The translations under genes and the position numbers were made by a program. Source: Phycisphaerae bacterium (GTDB taxonomy: Bacteria; Planctomycetota; Phycisphaerae; Tepidisphaerales; Tepidisphaeraceae). Taken from it: a DNA stretch of 37,351 nt. Below are positions 24,801 to 32,500 of the stretch, piece by piece. The notes beneath the pieces were generated by a model. It saw only the letters and a list, made by a program, of their open reading frames with translations. It searched no databases and was not told the DNA's origin. The stretch is from the NCBI GenBank assembly GCA_025936175.1, contig JAICTV010000026.1, positions 1 to 37,351 on the forward strand, in the 5' to 3' direction. Numbering within the stretch: the stretch's first letter is position 1; each line of letters starts with the position of its first letter.

Positions 24801-25829
24801 TTATCGACAAGCCGGGGCGGCGGCGACGGGCTTCTGCGCCGCCTTGTACTCGATGAGTTTCGTCCGCCGACCGAGCAGGCGGGATGCGTTGAAGGTTATC
24901 AGACCTTGGGCTTCGGCAAACTTTCCGATGACGATGTGCTTCGCGTAGAGGGCGGCGTCGCGCGGCGATAATCCGCGCGAGCGGATCATCGACCGTCGTA
25001 CCCGCCACCACAGCACGCCGTAGAGCAGCAGCAGGGCGAAACTCCATCCGCGCGTCGGCCAGCCGAACACAGCGATCGCGAGCGGCAGCAGGATGCCCCA
25101 GAAGACGATTCGCCGCGTCTCGCGGACCCAATGCCGCTCCGGCGGCGCGCCGTGCATTGACGAGCCCTGGGCGTACGCGTGCCCGCCGCGGACCATCCGC
25201 TTCCACCATTGCCCGAAATGAATCATCGCCGCATCGTGCAGGGTCATCTCCGCGTCGAGCCGGCGGATTTTCCAGCCGGCCTGGCGCAGTCGCACGCAAA
25301 GTTCCGGCTCTTCGCCGGCGATGACGCTCGCGTCGAAGCCGCTTACCTGCCGAAACGCGGCGACGCGCATCATCGCGTCTCCGCCGCACGCTTCGGCGTC
25401 GCCGATCGGCGTGTCCCATTCGATGTCACAGAGCTTGTTATAGGTCGAAGCATCCGGATGACGCTCGCGCCGCCGGCCGCAGACGACCGCCAGCTTTTCT
25501 TCGCCCGCGAGCTCCCGCGCGGCGCGATCGATCCAGCCCGCGACGATCTCGCAGTCGCCGTCGACGAACTGCACGAGCTGCGTCTGCGGCGCGATCCGCA
25601 TCAGCTCGGCGAAACCTTCGTTGCGCGCCCGAGCAGCGGTGAAGGGGATGCTCATGTCGAGCTGCACCACCGTCGCGCCCCGCTCGCGCGCGAGGTTCTC
25701 ACTGCCGTCGCTCGAGTTCGAATCGACATAAATCACCGGCCCGCCTGCGATCCGCGCAGACTCCAGGCAGCGGCGGAGCCGCTCCCCTTCGTTGCGGCCG
25801 ATGGCGACGATGCCGATCGGAGTGCTCAT
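24801..25829 (-). CDS. GT2 family glycosyltransferase
   Basis: The 342-residue protein has an N-terminal GT-A domain: GIVAIGRNEGERLRRCLES, YVDSNSSDGS (34-43) and QFVDGDCEI with the DGD metal motif at 90-92. CGGDAMMRVAAFRQVSGFD and EEPELCVRLRQAGW mark the acceptor region. A membrane pair near 250-275 (WGILLPLAIAVFGW, then LLLLYGVLWW) would anchor it to the inner membrane, as in ExoU-like enzymes. Its ATG overlaps the stop of the preceding acetyltransferase gene by four bases (ATGA), so the two are translationally coupled. The sugar is unknown. Confidence 0.85.
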   Translation of the reverse strand: MSTPIGIVAIGRNEGERLRRCLESARIAGGPVIYVDSNSSDGSENLARERGATVVQLDMSIPFTAARARNEGFAELMRIAPQTQLVQFVDGDCEIVAGWIDRAARELAGEEKLAVVCGRRRERHPDASTYNKLCDIEWDTPIGDAEACGGDAMMRVAAFRQVSGFDASVIAGEEPELCVRLRQAGWKIRRLDAEMTLHDAAMIHFGQWWKRMVRGGHAYAQGSSMHGAPPERHWVRETRRIVFWGILLPLAIAVFGWPTRGWSFALLLLYGVLWWRVRRSMIRSRGLSPRDAALYAKHIVIGKFAEAQGLITFNASRLLGRRTKLIEYKAAQKPVAAAPACR

Positions 25830-26560
25830 TGCCCGCCGCCCGCCGTAGGGGCGAGACTTGTCTCGCCCGTCGTGACCTTCAGCTCACCCGCGGAGGGCGA
25901 CACAAGTGTCGCCGCTACAGGAGGCTGGAGCGTCTTGATCACCTTCGCGGGCACGCCGACGCAGACGGACCAGGGCGGCACGTCCTTGAGCACGACGGCG
26001 TTGGCGCCGATCTGGCTGTCGTGGCCGATCGTGATCGCGCCGACGATCACCGCGCCGCAGCCGATGTCCACGCGGTCTTCGATGACCGGCTTGAGCGAGC
26101 GATGGTCGCCGCGGCGGGCGACGCCGAAAGTGGTGTTCTGGCGGATGTGAACGTCGTCGCCGATCGAGCGCGCGCCGAGGATCATCCCGCCGTGGTGCCA
26201 GATGCGCACGCGCCGGCCGACCTTCACCGGGTAGTTCAGGCTGATGCCGCACGTCCACTCGACGAACTTGTAAAGGATTTTGTAGAGGATCGAAAACGGT
26301 GCGCGCAGGACTCGCGAACGGATTCCCATCCGCCAGTTGCCCAGGCGATGGACCGCCAGCGCCCAGAAGCCCTGCATGAAGAGGTCGTTCTCATGGGTGG
26401 CGAGATCTTCCTTCCAGAGCTGCCAGAGCGACATGCCGACCGGATTCTGATTTCGCTCGCCGAGACGATCGTCAACCGCGTGCGCAGCATTCATGTCGTC
26501 GGCGGACGCCGGCTTGACGAACACGGCGGCGATGTTGTCGTCTACGGTCGATGGCACCAT
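25826..26560 (-). CDS. Serine-acetyltransferase-like enzyme with repeat-derived tail
   Basis: This 244-residue protein has an N-terminal helical part (about 45-105, WQLWKEDLATHENDLF) and a left-handed beta-helix (about 108-208). In the helix, VGRRVRIWHHGGMILG places the catalytic-type His near 122-123, and IGDDVHIRQNTTFG and IGANAVVLKDVP follow; it closes with VGVPAKVIK. This is the CysE/SAT fold. In a polysaccharide locus it more probably acetylates a sugar than serine. The start is ATG 26560, which overlaps the preceding GT2 gene by 19 bases; the open frame upstream is not real coding sequence. The last 35 residues lie beyond the normal family end, and residues 215-239 are encoded by a dispersed hairpin repeat (25845-25918). 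Confidence 0.8.
   Translation of the reverse strand: MVPSTVDDNIAAVFVKPASADDMNAAHAVDDRLGERNQNPVGMSLWQLWKEDLATHENDLFMQGFWALAVHRLGNWRMGIRSRVLRAPFSILYKILYKFVEWTCGISLNYPVKVGRRVRIWHHGGMILGARSIGDDVHIRQNTTFGVARRGDHRSLKPVIEDRVDIGCGAVIVGAITIGHDSQIGANAVVLKDVPPWSVCVGVPAKVIKTLQPPVAATLVSPSAGELKVTTGETSLAPTAGGGQ
25845..25918. repeat. Dispersed hairpin repeat inside the acetyltransferase gene
   Basis: The arms GTAGGGGCGAGACTTGTCTCGCC (25845-25867) and GGGCGACACAAGTGTCGCCGCTAC (25895-25918) each contain their own short dyad and also pair with one another through the GTAG/CTAC ends. The pattern GTAGGGGCGA...TCGCC-CTAC is a common intergenic repeat type in some bacterial genomes. Here it is translated as residues 215-239 of the acetyltransferase. 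Confidence 0.65.
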
Positions 26561-27510
26561 GACATCAGGTTGTATCGGACAAAGTCCCACAGCAACCACG
26601 GCGGATCTGTGCGCGGTTTGCCGCGCAACACACGCAGGGCAGAGCTGATCGCGAACCCGCCCGCCCACAGCGTGTCGGCGGCGAGCGTCTTTAGCACGCC
26701 GTAGTGGCGGACGAAATAGCGGTGCCGCGATTCGAACCAGTATTTCGGGCGGCGCTTGGCCAGCCGCTTGTTCCCCGTCACGCCGGACGATTGGCCGACG
26801 AGGTGAATGATCTTGCTCGTCGGCACATACCAGCATTCGAAGCCGGCGCGTCGGGCGCGCAGGCAAAAGTCAGTCTCCTCGTAGTACATGAAGTAACGGT
26901 CATCGAGCAGGCCGATTTTGTCGAAGACCTCGCGGCGGATCATCATGCTCGCGCCCGAGACCCAGTCAGCGGGAACCGGTTCATCGGGCGGCGGCGAGGC
27001 GACGACGTGCTGTTTCAACATCTTCGACACCACGCCCAGGCGGATCGATCCTTCCAACTCGCTCAGCACCGTGTGGAAGCGGAACATGCTGTTGCGCACG
27101 GTGCCGTCCATGTTGATCGCGCGTCCGCCCGCGATGCCGACCTGCGGGTTGGCGTCGAGGAATCGCACCAGCTCTTTCATCGCATCGGGGAGGACGACCG
27201 TGTCCGGGTTGAGCAGGTAAATGTACTGCGGCCGATCGTCGGCTTTCAGCGCAGGCTCGATCGCCTGGTTGTTGCCCCACGCGAAGCCGCCGTTTTTCGC
27301 CAGCGGCATCAGCGCCGCCCACGTCCATTTGTTCTGCGCGATCGCGATGCGGATCTTGTCCGTTGACCCGTCGCCCGAATCGTTGTCGGTGACGACGACG
27401 CGCGTGCCGGGCACGGTCGAGATTTCCGGCGCGAGCGACTCGAGGCAGTCGATCGTCAGCTCCGGCGTTCGGTAGTTCACAATGACGACGAGCAGCTTCA
27501 TGCGGTTCAT
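26542..27510 (-). CDS. GT2 family glycosyltransferase (rhamnosyltransferase-like)
   Basis: The 322-residue protein has the WbbL-type arrangement. It begins MKLLVVIVNYRTPELTIDCL, has TDNDSGDGS (41-49) and LAKNGGFAWGNNQAI (70-84). The metal motif takes the form NPDT (101-104), followed by WVSGASMMIRREVFDKIGLLDD and YYEETDFCLRARRAGF. Members often transfer rhamnose, but the sugar here is not proven. The start may be ATG 27510 or, nine bases on, ATG 27501; the first is used. The gap to the GT4 gene upstream (27511-27614) holds no gene. The acetyltransferase gene begins inside its last codons. Confidence 0.85.
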   Translation of the reverse strand: MNRMKLLVVIVNYRTPELTIDCLESLAPEISTVPGTRVVVTDNDSGDGSTDKIRIAIAQNKWTWAALMPLAKNGGFAWGNNQAIEPALKADDRPQYIYLLNPDTVVLPDAMKELVRFLDANPQVGIAGGRAINMDGTVRNSMFRFHTVLSELEGSIRLGVVSKMLKQHVVASPPPDEPVPADWVSGASMMIRREVFDKIGLLDDRYFMYYEETDFCLRARRAGFECWYVPTSKIIHLVGQSSGVTGNKRLAKRRPKYWFESRHRYFVRHYGVLKTLAADTLWAGGFAISSALRVLRGKPRTDPPWLLWDFVRYNLMSWCHRP

Positions 27511-27614
27511 CTCTGCGTGGATGAGACGAAGGTCCGATATTGTCGCGCGCCGCGAACAGTTGCAGCAAGACGTACTTTAGCCTTGCAAAATCACTATCGG
27601 ATGAGGATCGACTT

Positions 27615-28871
27615 CTATTGAGAGACGCGCAACAGCGACGCCGCCAGCTCGGCGCGTCGGCGGTGAGTCGCGTCGAGCGTGTTGTTTGACGCGACCGATA
27701 ACCCTTTCGCGCTCATCTCCGCGAGCACGCCGCGATCCCGGGCCGCACGCTCGAATGCGTCCGCGAGCGCATTCATGTCACTTTGCGGAACGAGCATTCC
27801 AGTACCGCTGCCCCGGATCAGTTCATCCGTTCCCGGGTTCGCATACATGATCAGCGGCAGCCCCCGCGCCATCGCCAGCAGCACGTTGCGGCTGATCTCC
27901 GCCGTCAGGTTCGTGATCACCATCACGTGCTCCTGATCCCATGCGTCGAAGAGTGGCTTGCCGTACGGGACCGTTCCCGCGAAGCGCACGAACGCATCGA
28001 GACCAAGCTCCGTGCTGAGCGCCTTGAACTTCGGCAAATCTTCACCGTCGCCCATGACCGTCAACTCCACCTGCGCCCCGCGATCGCGCGCCTGCTTCAT
28101 CGCGCGGAGCACGTGATCGGTCCCCTTGATCATGATCTGCCGCCCGGCGACGACCAGCCGCAGGGGCTGAGAGGCGTCCTGCAAGCGCCGCTGTTTCTCC
28201 GCGAGCTGCTCGGGCGAGAGGAGGATCTCGTCTGTGACGAAAGATCGATCGAATTGATGACAACGGCCGTTCCAGACCGCTCTGAAGCGCTCGACCACCG
28301 CAGCGTTATGTGCGAAGACGAGATCCGCATCGCGCACCGCGTTGCGACAGAACTTCTCGAAGTGCCTGACGGCGAACTTCTTCGCCCATCGCTTGATCGG
28401 ATTGGTCTCCTCGCGCGCTTGCAGCTCGAGGCGGGGAAACGGATCGGCGCCGTCGAACGTCCAGACGCGTTTCTTGCTTAGCTTCGCCGCGACCGGCCAG
28501 GCGACTTCGCCCAGCGCCACCGGATGTCCGCCGTAACCCATCTGCACCAGGTCCGCATCGCGCGTGATCTCGAACAGCCGCGCGATCAGCTCCGACTTCA
28601 CTTTCAGGAACTGCTTGAACGTGATGTAGTACGGCAGGGGGCAATACTCGAAGCCGCGCTCCCGCGGGCGGATCTCGACAGAGCTGAAACTTCCGCTGCC
28701 TTTGGCCTCGAGCTGATCGACCAGCGGCGTGGCGACGATCAATTCCATCCCCGCATCGCCGATCGCCTTCGCTTGCGCGCGCAGGTCTTCCAGCCACATG
28801 TCGCCGACGCGAAACGTGTCGGCGCTGCTCCCGCGGCCGAAGGGGACATGATTGATCAGCAGGTATTTCAA
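27615..28871 (-). CDS. GT4-like glycosyltransferase with an altered EX7E motif
   Basis: The coding region is 418 residues from a TTG at 28871, with TTG and the upstream TGA overlapping as TTGA. The open frame continues upstream, but that part is only a shadow of the polymerase gene. LKYLLINHVPFGRGSS opens the N-terminal domain. The donor domain has LRLVVAGRQIMIKGTDHVL, LTVMGDGEDLPKF and VRFAGTVPYGKPLF. The region of the EX7E motif reads EISRNVLLAMARGLPLI, with Ala in place of the second Glu. This may lower or change its activity, or the assignment to GT4 may be only structural. It is a cytoplasmic protein. No Shine-Dalgarno sequence is seen, which fits coupled translation from the polymerase gene. 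Confidence 0.75.
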   Translation of the reverse strand: MKYLLINHVPFGRGSSADTFRVGDMWLEDLRAQAKAIGDAGMELIVATPLVDQLEAKGSGSFSSVEIRPRERGFEYCPLPYYITFKQFLKVKSELIARLFEITRDADLVQMGYGGHPVALGEVAWPVAAKLSKKRVWTFDGADPFPRLELQAREETNPIKRWAKKFAVRHFEKFCRNAVRDADLVFAHNAAVVERFRAVWNGRCHQFDRSFVTDEILLSPEQLAEKQRRLQDASQPLRLVVAGRQIMIKGTDHVLRAMKQARDRGAQVELTVMGDGEDLPKFKALSTELGLDAFVRFAGTVPYGKPLFDAWDQEHVMVITNLTAEISRNVLLAMARGLPLIMYANPGTDELIRGSGTGMLVPQSDMNALADAFERAARDRGVLAEMSAKGLSVASNNTLDATHRRRAELAASLLRVSQ

Positions 28872-30262
28872 GCCGGTCGAACGTGGGGCTGAGCCGGGGC
28901 GGCGGCTTGCGTCGCGTAGGCGGGCCGTCGCATGCCCTGCGGCATGGCGCGGCGGGAGACGGCGGGGACGCAGTAATGCGCCGACGTCGCCGCGCCGGTC
29001 GCCAGCATGAAGATCGGGTTGACCATGCCGTTCATAAGGTGGTCGAACATGTACAGCGCGCTGACCATCCCGAGGATGACCACCGGCGCGACGAGCGGAT
29101 GCGACCACAATTCCACGCGCCAGTCGAGCGAGATGAGCAGCATCGGCAGCAGCAGCATCACCGTCAGCCCGGCGAGGCCGATGATGCCGGCCTTGCCGAT
29201 CGTGATGATCCAGAGCGAGTCGGTGACGAGGTCTTTGCCGTCCGGTCCCTGCACGCGCGCCGCGCCCCAGCCGCCCCAGCCGAACCACGGCTGTTCCATT
29301 GCGCGCTCCGCCAGCGCGTTCTCGTTGTTGATGCGGACCGACAGCGATTGAGCGCGTTCCTCGCCGAAGGTCTTTTCCGCCATCGCGATCAGGTGCTCGC
29401 CGGTGACGATCTTCGAAGCGCGCAGGTACATGTACGTCGGCGGGATCAGGAGGAGCAGCAGCACGACCCAGCGGATCTTCGTGAACTGCGCGGCATAGAG
29501 CGTTCCGAGTCCCGCCACGAACAGCAGCGCCGCGTATTTCGACTTGCAGATGTAGACGGTGAAGATCATCGCGGGAACGAGCCACGACATCGGCATGTCC
29601 CAGATCTGGCGGACGGTCCTGGCCTTCCAGAGCCACACGCCGATCATCGACGTCATCGCCATCCACATCGCGACCATCAGACCGTGCTGCATGAACACCA
29701 GCGGGCGGTAGCCGCCGTCGCGCATCTGCTGGGCGAAGCTGTGCTGGCGGAAGCCGTAGATCCACAGGTGAAGCTGCGGGCTCATTCGCACTTCGAACCA
29801 GCAGAGCGGGACGTAGACAAGACCCCCGACGAAGATGCCGACCGCGAGTTCCCTGATGGCTTCAAGGTCGCTGAAATAGACGCGACCGATCAGGTAGGGC
29901 AGGCCCCACGTGATCGTCTGCTTGACGATCTCCGAGCAGCCGTCGTAGAGCCCCAGGCCGTTGAGATACGATGAGACCATCACCGAGGTGCACCAAAGGC
30001 CCATCGGGAGGTCAACCCATTTCGGACGAAAGCCCAGCAGGCGATCTGTGTCGAACAGCGCCGCGCCCATCATCACGCCCAGGCACGTCGCGGACATCTT
30101 CGTGTAGTCCGGAAGCCCTTTGACCTGATAGCCCGCCATGGGGAGGAAGAGCCAGGCAATAAGGAAGGCCGCAATGACCGCGCGGCGCGGAGGGAGGACT
30201 AGGAAGAGGAACAGGACGAAGGGGATCCAGCCGAAGAGCGTGAATGGAACGAGAAAACCCAT
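28868..30262 (-). CDS. O-antigen ligase/Wzy-like polysaccharide polymerase
   Basis: The 464-residue membrane protein has about ten hydrophobic segments and an outer loop around residues 270-340 containing RAMEQPWFGWGGWGAARVQG. This RxxxxPxxGxG-like segment is typical of the Wzy/WaaL (O-antigen ligase-like) family. It would polymerise lipid-linked repeat units in the periplasm, with the Wzz/BY-kinase protein setting the length, or ligate the chain to an acceptor. The other function cannot be excluded. It is followed without a gap by the GT4-like gene at 27615-28871. A hairpin repeat lies just upstream of its start, and the Shine-Dalgarno sequence is weak. Confidence 0.8.
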   Translation of the reverse strand: MGFLVPFTLFGWIPFVLFLFLVLPPRRAVIAAFLIAWLFLPMAGYQVKGLPDYTKMSATCLGVMMGAALFDTDRLLGFRPKWVDLPMGLWCTSVMVSSYLNGLGLYDGCSEIVKQTITWGLPYLIGRVYFSDLEAIRELAVGIFVGGLVYVPLCWFEVRMSPQLHLWIYGFRQHSFAQQMRDGGYRPLVFMQHGLMVAMWMAMTSMIGVWLWKARTVRQIWDMPMSWLVPAMIFTVYICKSKYAALLFVAGLGTLYAAQFTKIRWVVLLLLLIPPTYMYLRASKIVTGEHLIAMAEKTFGEERAQSLSVRINNENALAERAMEQPWFGWGGWGAARVQGPDGKDLVTDSLWIITIGKAGIIGLAGLTVMLLLPMLLISLDWRVELWSHPLVAPVVILGMVSALYMFDHLMNGMVNPIFMLATGAATSAHYCVPAVSRRAMPQGMRRPAYATQAAAPAQPHVRPA

Positions 30263-30289
30263 AGGTTCAAATCCGAATCACGAAATCAG

Positions 30290-30384
30290 AATGACGAAGG
30301 AATGACGAATGACGAACGATGATGACGACCACTCGTCATTCGGGCTTCGTCATTGATTCGTTATTGGTTTCGTCATTCGTCATT
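30290..30384. repeat. Inverted array of ATGACGAA-type short repeats
   Basis: The left half (30290-30328) contains several AATGACGAA units. The right half (30333-30384) contains the complement, TTCGTCATT, several times. The whole can fold into a long imperfect hairpin between the polymerase and the GT4 gene on the minus strand. Its right half overlaps the last 16 codons of the GT4 gene ending at 30336. Confidence 0.75.
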
Positions 30385-31463
30385 GCCGTTTGAAGCGCCG
30401 CTTCAAAACGGTCAGTCGCGTCGTCCCAACTATAGCCGGACACCGTTGCCAGCGCGGACTCCGATATTCGCCGCCATTCATTATCGGATAATGAGCAAAC
30501 TTTGACGATTTCCTCCGCCATCGCGTGCGGATCTTCATGCGGGACGAGGAACCCGCCGCCGCCGGCCATCAGTTCAGGCGCGGCGCCCGCGGGAGTTGCG
30601 ATCACCGGCGTACGGCAGGCGAAAGCTTCTAGGATCGGCAAGCCGTAACCCTCTTTGCGGGGCGGAAATAGCCACACATCACACGACGCGTAAACGTCAC
30701 GCAACTGATCGTCCGGAATGCGGCTGCGGAAGCTCGCCCACGACGGCAGCGGCACGTCTTTACTCTTATCGTGCTGGCCGAAGCCGATCAGTTTCAGGTC
30801 CGGTAACTTTTCTTTGGCGATCTCGCACGCCTTGATGGCGATATCTGCGCCCTTGAAGTGCGATCGCGAATAAATCGTGCCCACGACGGCGGTGAGATTC
30901 TTGCCGCGCGGCGGCGAGCGGAACTGCTCCAGATCGACCGCATTGGGAACGTAACTCGTCTCACGCTCATCCGCGCGCTCCGGCACGTGCTGCTTCACCA
31001 GATCGCGGATGTAATGCGAAATCACGATGTGGTGCATCGGCAGCCGCCAGGTGGCGATGAGCTGATCCATCGGCTGGCCGACGTTGGCGCCGAAGTCCTG
31101 GACGAAGTACGCCTTGGCGCCTTTCGCGGGCGACAGCGCGGCGACCCAGGGCGCGGTTTCCCACCACGTTGCGATCACGACATCCGCATCCGGCACATCG
31201 CGATCCTCGATCGGCCGGCGCGAGTCGATCACGCGCAGATCAACGTCCACGTTGTCGAAGTGATCCGCCAAGGTATTCGGATCGACGGGCCAGCCGTTCC
31301 CTTTGACGAGCGACTTGACGCGCTCCTTCATCGACGGCGCCGGCCGCGGACGCGTGACGACGACGACGTCGTGACCGCGCTTCTTCAACCGTTCGGCATA
31401 GATCGCGATGACGCGGATGCCGCCGTTGAGGTTGACGTGATTCAGCACGAACGTGATGCGCAC
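30336..31463 (-). CDS. GT4 family glycosyltransferase with repeat-derived C-terminus
   Basis: The 375-residue GT-B protein begins MRITFVLNHVNLNGGIRVIAIYA, typical of GT4 enzymes. It has VVGTIYSRSHFKGADIAI and the EX7E motif EGYGLPILE followed by AFACRTPVIATPAGAAPEL. It should be a cytoplasmic retaining transferase. The normal end is near FEAALQTA. The last 16 residues (AMTNDETNNESMTKPE) come from the ATGACGAA-type repeat and are unlikely to be part of the fold. Nine bases separate it from the GT2 gene upstream. The sugar is unknown. Confidence 0.85.
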   Translation of the reverse strand: MRITFVLNHVNLNGGIRVIAIYAERLKKRGHDVVVVTRPRPAPSMKERVKSLVKGNGWPVDPNTLADHFDNVDVDLRVIDSRRPIEDRDVPDADVVIATWWETAPWVAALSPAKGAKAYFVQDFGANVGQPMDQLIATWRLPMHHIVISHYIRDLVKQHVPERADERETSYVPNAVDLEQFRSPPRGKNLTAVVGTIYSRSHFKGADIAIKACEIAKEKLPDLKLIGFGQHDKSKDVPLPSWASFRSRIPDDQLRDVYASCDVWLFPPRKEGYGLPILEAFACRTPVIATPAGAAPELMAGGGGFLVPHEDPHAMAEEIVKVCSLSDNEWRRISESALATVSGYSWDDATDRFEAALQTAMTNDETNNESMTKPE

Positions 31464-31472
31464 GAGGGGATG

Positions 31473-32411
31473 CTACGCCTTCTGCGGTTGTTTGAGGATG
31501 AGCGCGATGACGCTCCGCCAGACGCTGGGTCGAAGCGGGTTGGTCAGCCATGCGCGCAGCCCGAGCTTCACGCCTTCGCCTTTCTGTCCGGCGCTGTGAG
31601 CCGCCCATGCCTGGCCGAGAAGGATGCGCTGGATCTGCTGGCGCGAGCTGGTCGCGCCGGACTCTTTCGACTTCGGCACTTCCGGCGGATTGCCGAGCTG
31701 AAGATCATCCTGTCCGCGCGTCAGCCGCTGCTGCTGAAACTCGCGGGCACATTTTTCGAAGAACGCGCGCTCGTTCGACTTCTGCACGTGCGTAATGGAT
31801 GCATCGTGCAGACGATAGAGATAAGCGGGCCTGGGGTTGTACCAGACGCGGCCGATTTCGCTGAGGCGGAGCTGGAGGTCGACGTCTTCGGCGGTGACGA
31901 AGAACTCGCGGCAGCCGCCGAGCTGGCGGAGCGGCTCGGTGCGGAAGAGGTAGGCGCACACGTGCGACCGGCCACGCCCGCCGCGAAGCTCCGCCGTCAC
32001 ATCGCCGGCGCCGGCGGTCTTCTGTTCGGCGATGGTCTTGCCGCGCGCGTCGACGGTGGTGAACGCCCCGCTGATCGCGGCGAATTCCGGATGCTCGAGG
32101 AGGAAGTCGAGCTGCCACTGGAGCCGGCGGGGCGGATAAAGATCATCCGCGTCGCAGCGGGCGAGAAACTCGCCGCGCGCTTCGGCGAGGCCGGTGTTGA
32201 ACGCGGCGGAGATTCCCTTCTGCGGACCGGCAATGACGCGGATGCGCGGATCGCCGATCGACCGCACAACATCGGCGGATCGATCCGTCGAGCCGTCGTC
32301 GATGACGATCACCTCAAGCTCGACGTCCTCCTGCGCCAGCGCCGACTCCACCGCCGCCTTGGCGAACGGCTCGGCGTTCCGCATCGGGATGATGACGCTG
32401 ATGAGTGGCAT
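31473..32411 (-). CDS. GT2 family glycosyltransferase
   Basis: The 312-residue protein starts MPLISVIIPMRNAEPFAKAA, with IDDGSTDRSADV (37-48) and the DADD metal motif at 87-90 (ARCDADDLYPPRRLQWQ). VTAEDVDLQLRLSEIGRVWY and PAYLYRLHDASITH are GT2 acceptor-site features. A hydrophilic C-terminal third ends RPSVWRSVIALILK, similar to the WR-x-x-x-CA-x-RG end of the three related enzymes at 33630-36493. ATG 32411 is used; the longer frame would translate the hairpin repeat. GGAAAG stands directly before ATG, inside the arm of the repeat, so its ribosome binding site may be hidden by the hairpin. Confidence 0.83.
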   Translation of the reverse strand: MPLISVIIPMRNAEPFAKAAVESALAQEDVELEVIVIDDGSTDRSADVVRSIGDPRIRVIAGPQKGISAAFNTGLAEARGEFLARCDADDLYPPRRLQWQLDFLLEHPEFAAISGAFTTVDARGKTIAEQKTAGAGDVTAELRGGRGRSHVCAYLFRTEPLRQLGGCREFFVTAEDVDLQLRLSEIGRVWYNPRPAYLYRLHDASITHVQKSNERAFFEKCAREFQQQRLTRGQDDLQLGNPPEVPKSKESGATSSRQQIQRILLGQAWAAHSAGQKGEGVKLGLRAWLTNPLRPSVWRSVIALILKQPQKA

Positions 32412-32498
32412 CTTTCCGTAGCATGGGCGTCTCGCCCATGCCTGTCCGACGACCAGCTGCTTCAAGAACGCATGGGCGAGACGCCCATGCTACGAAAG
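32412..32498. repeat. Near-perfect 29-base inverted repeat between two glycosyltransferase genes
   Basis: Arms 32412-32441 and 32470-32498 are reverse complements except for one extra base. Each arm also folds on itself (GCATGGGCG/CGCCCATGC). The repeat begins right beside ATG 32411 and ends three bases before the stop codon of the upstream GT4 gene. The GTAGCATGGGCG...CGCCCATGCTAC form is a hallmark of an intergenic dispersed repeat. Confidence 0.85.
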
Positions 32499-32500
32499 AA

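Noticed and set aside
25845-25918. Insertion-sequence ends or attachment sites
   Set aside because: No transposase or integrase occurs in the window, and there is no target-site duplication; it is a palindromic repeat unit only.
26561-26866. A longer start for the acetyltransferase (346 residues)
   Set aside because: The extra residues overlap the GT2 gene in another frame and have no similarity to the family; ATG 26560 fits better.
28872-29765. An N-terminal extension of about 300 residues for the GT4-like gene at 27615
   Set aside because: The extra part is Arg/Asp/His-rich and lies over the polymerase gene in another frame. The recognisable protein begins at LKYLLINH.
30290-30384. A CRISPR-like array
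   Set aside because: The units are only about 8-9 bases, directly adjacent, and inverted in the second half; there are no spacers and no cas genes.
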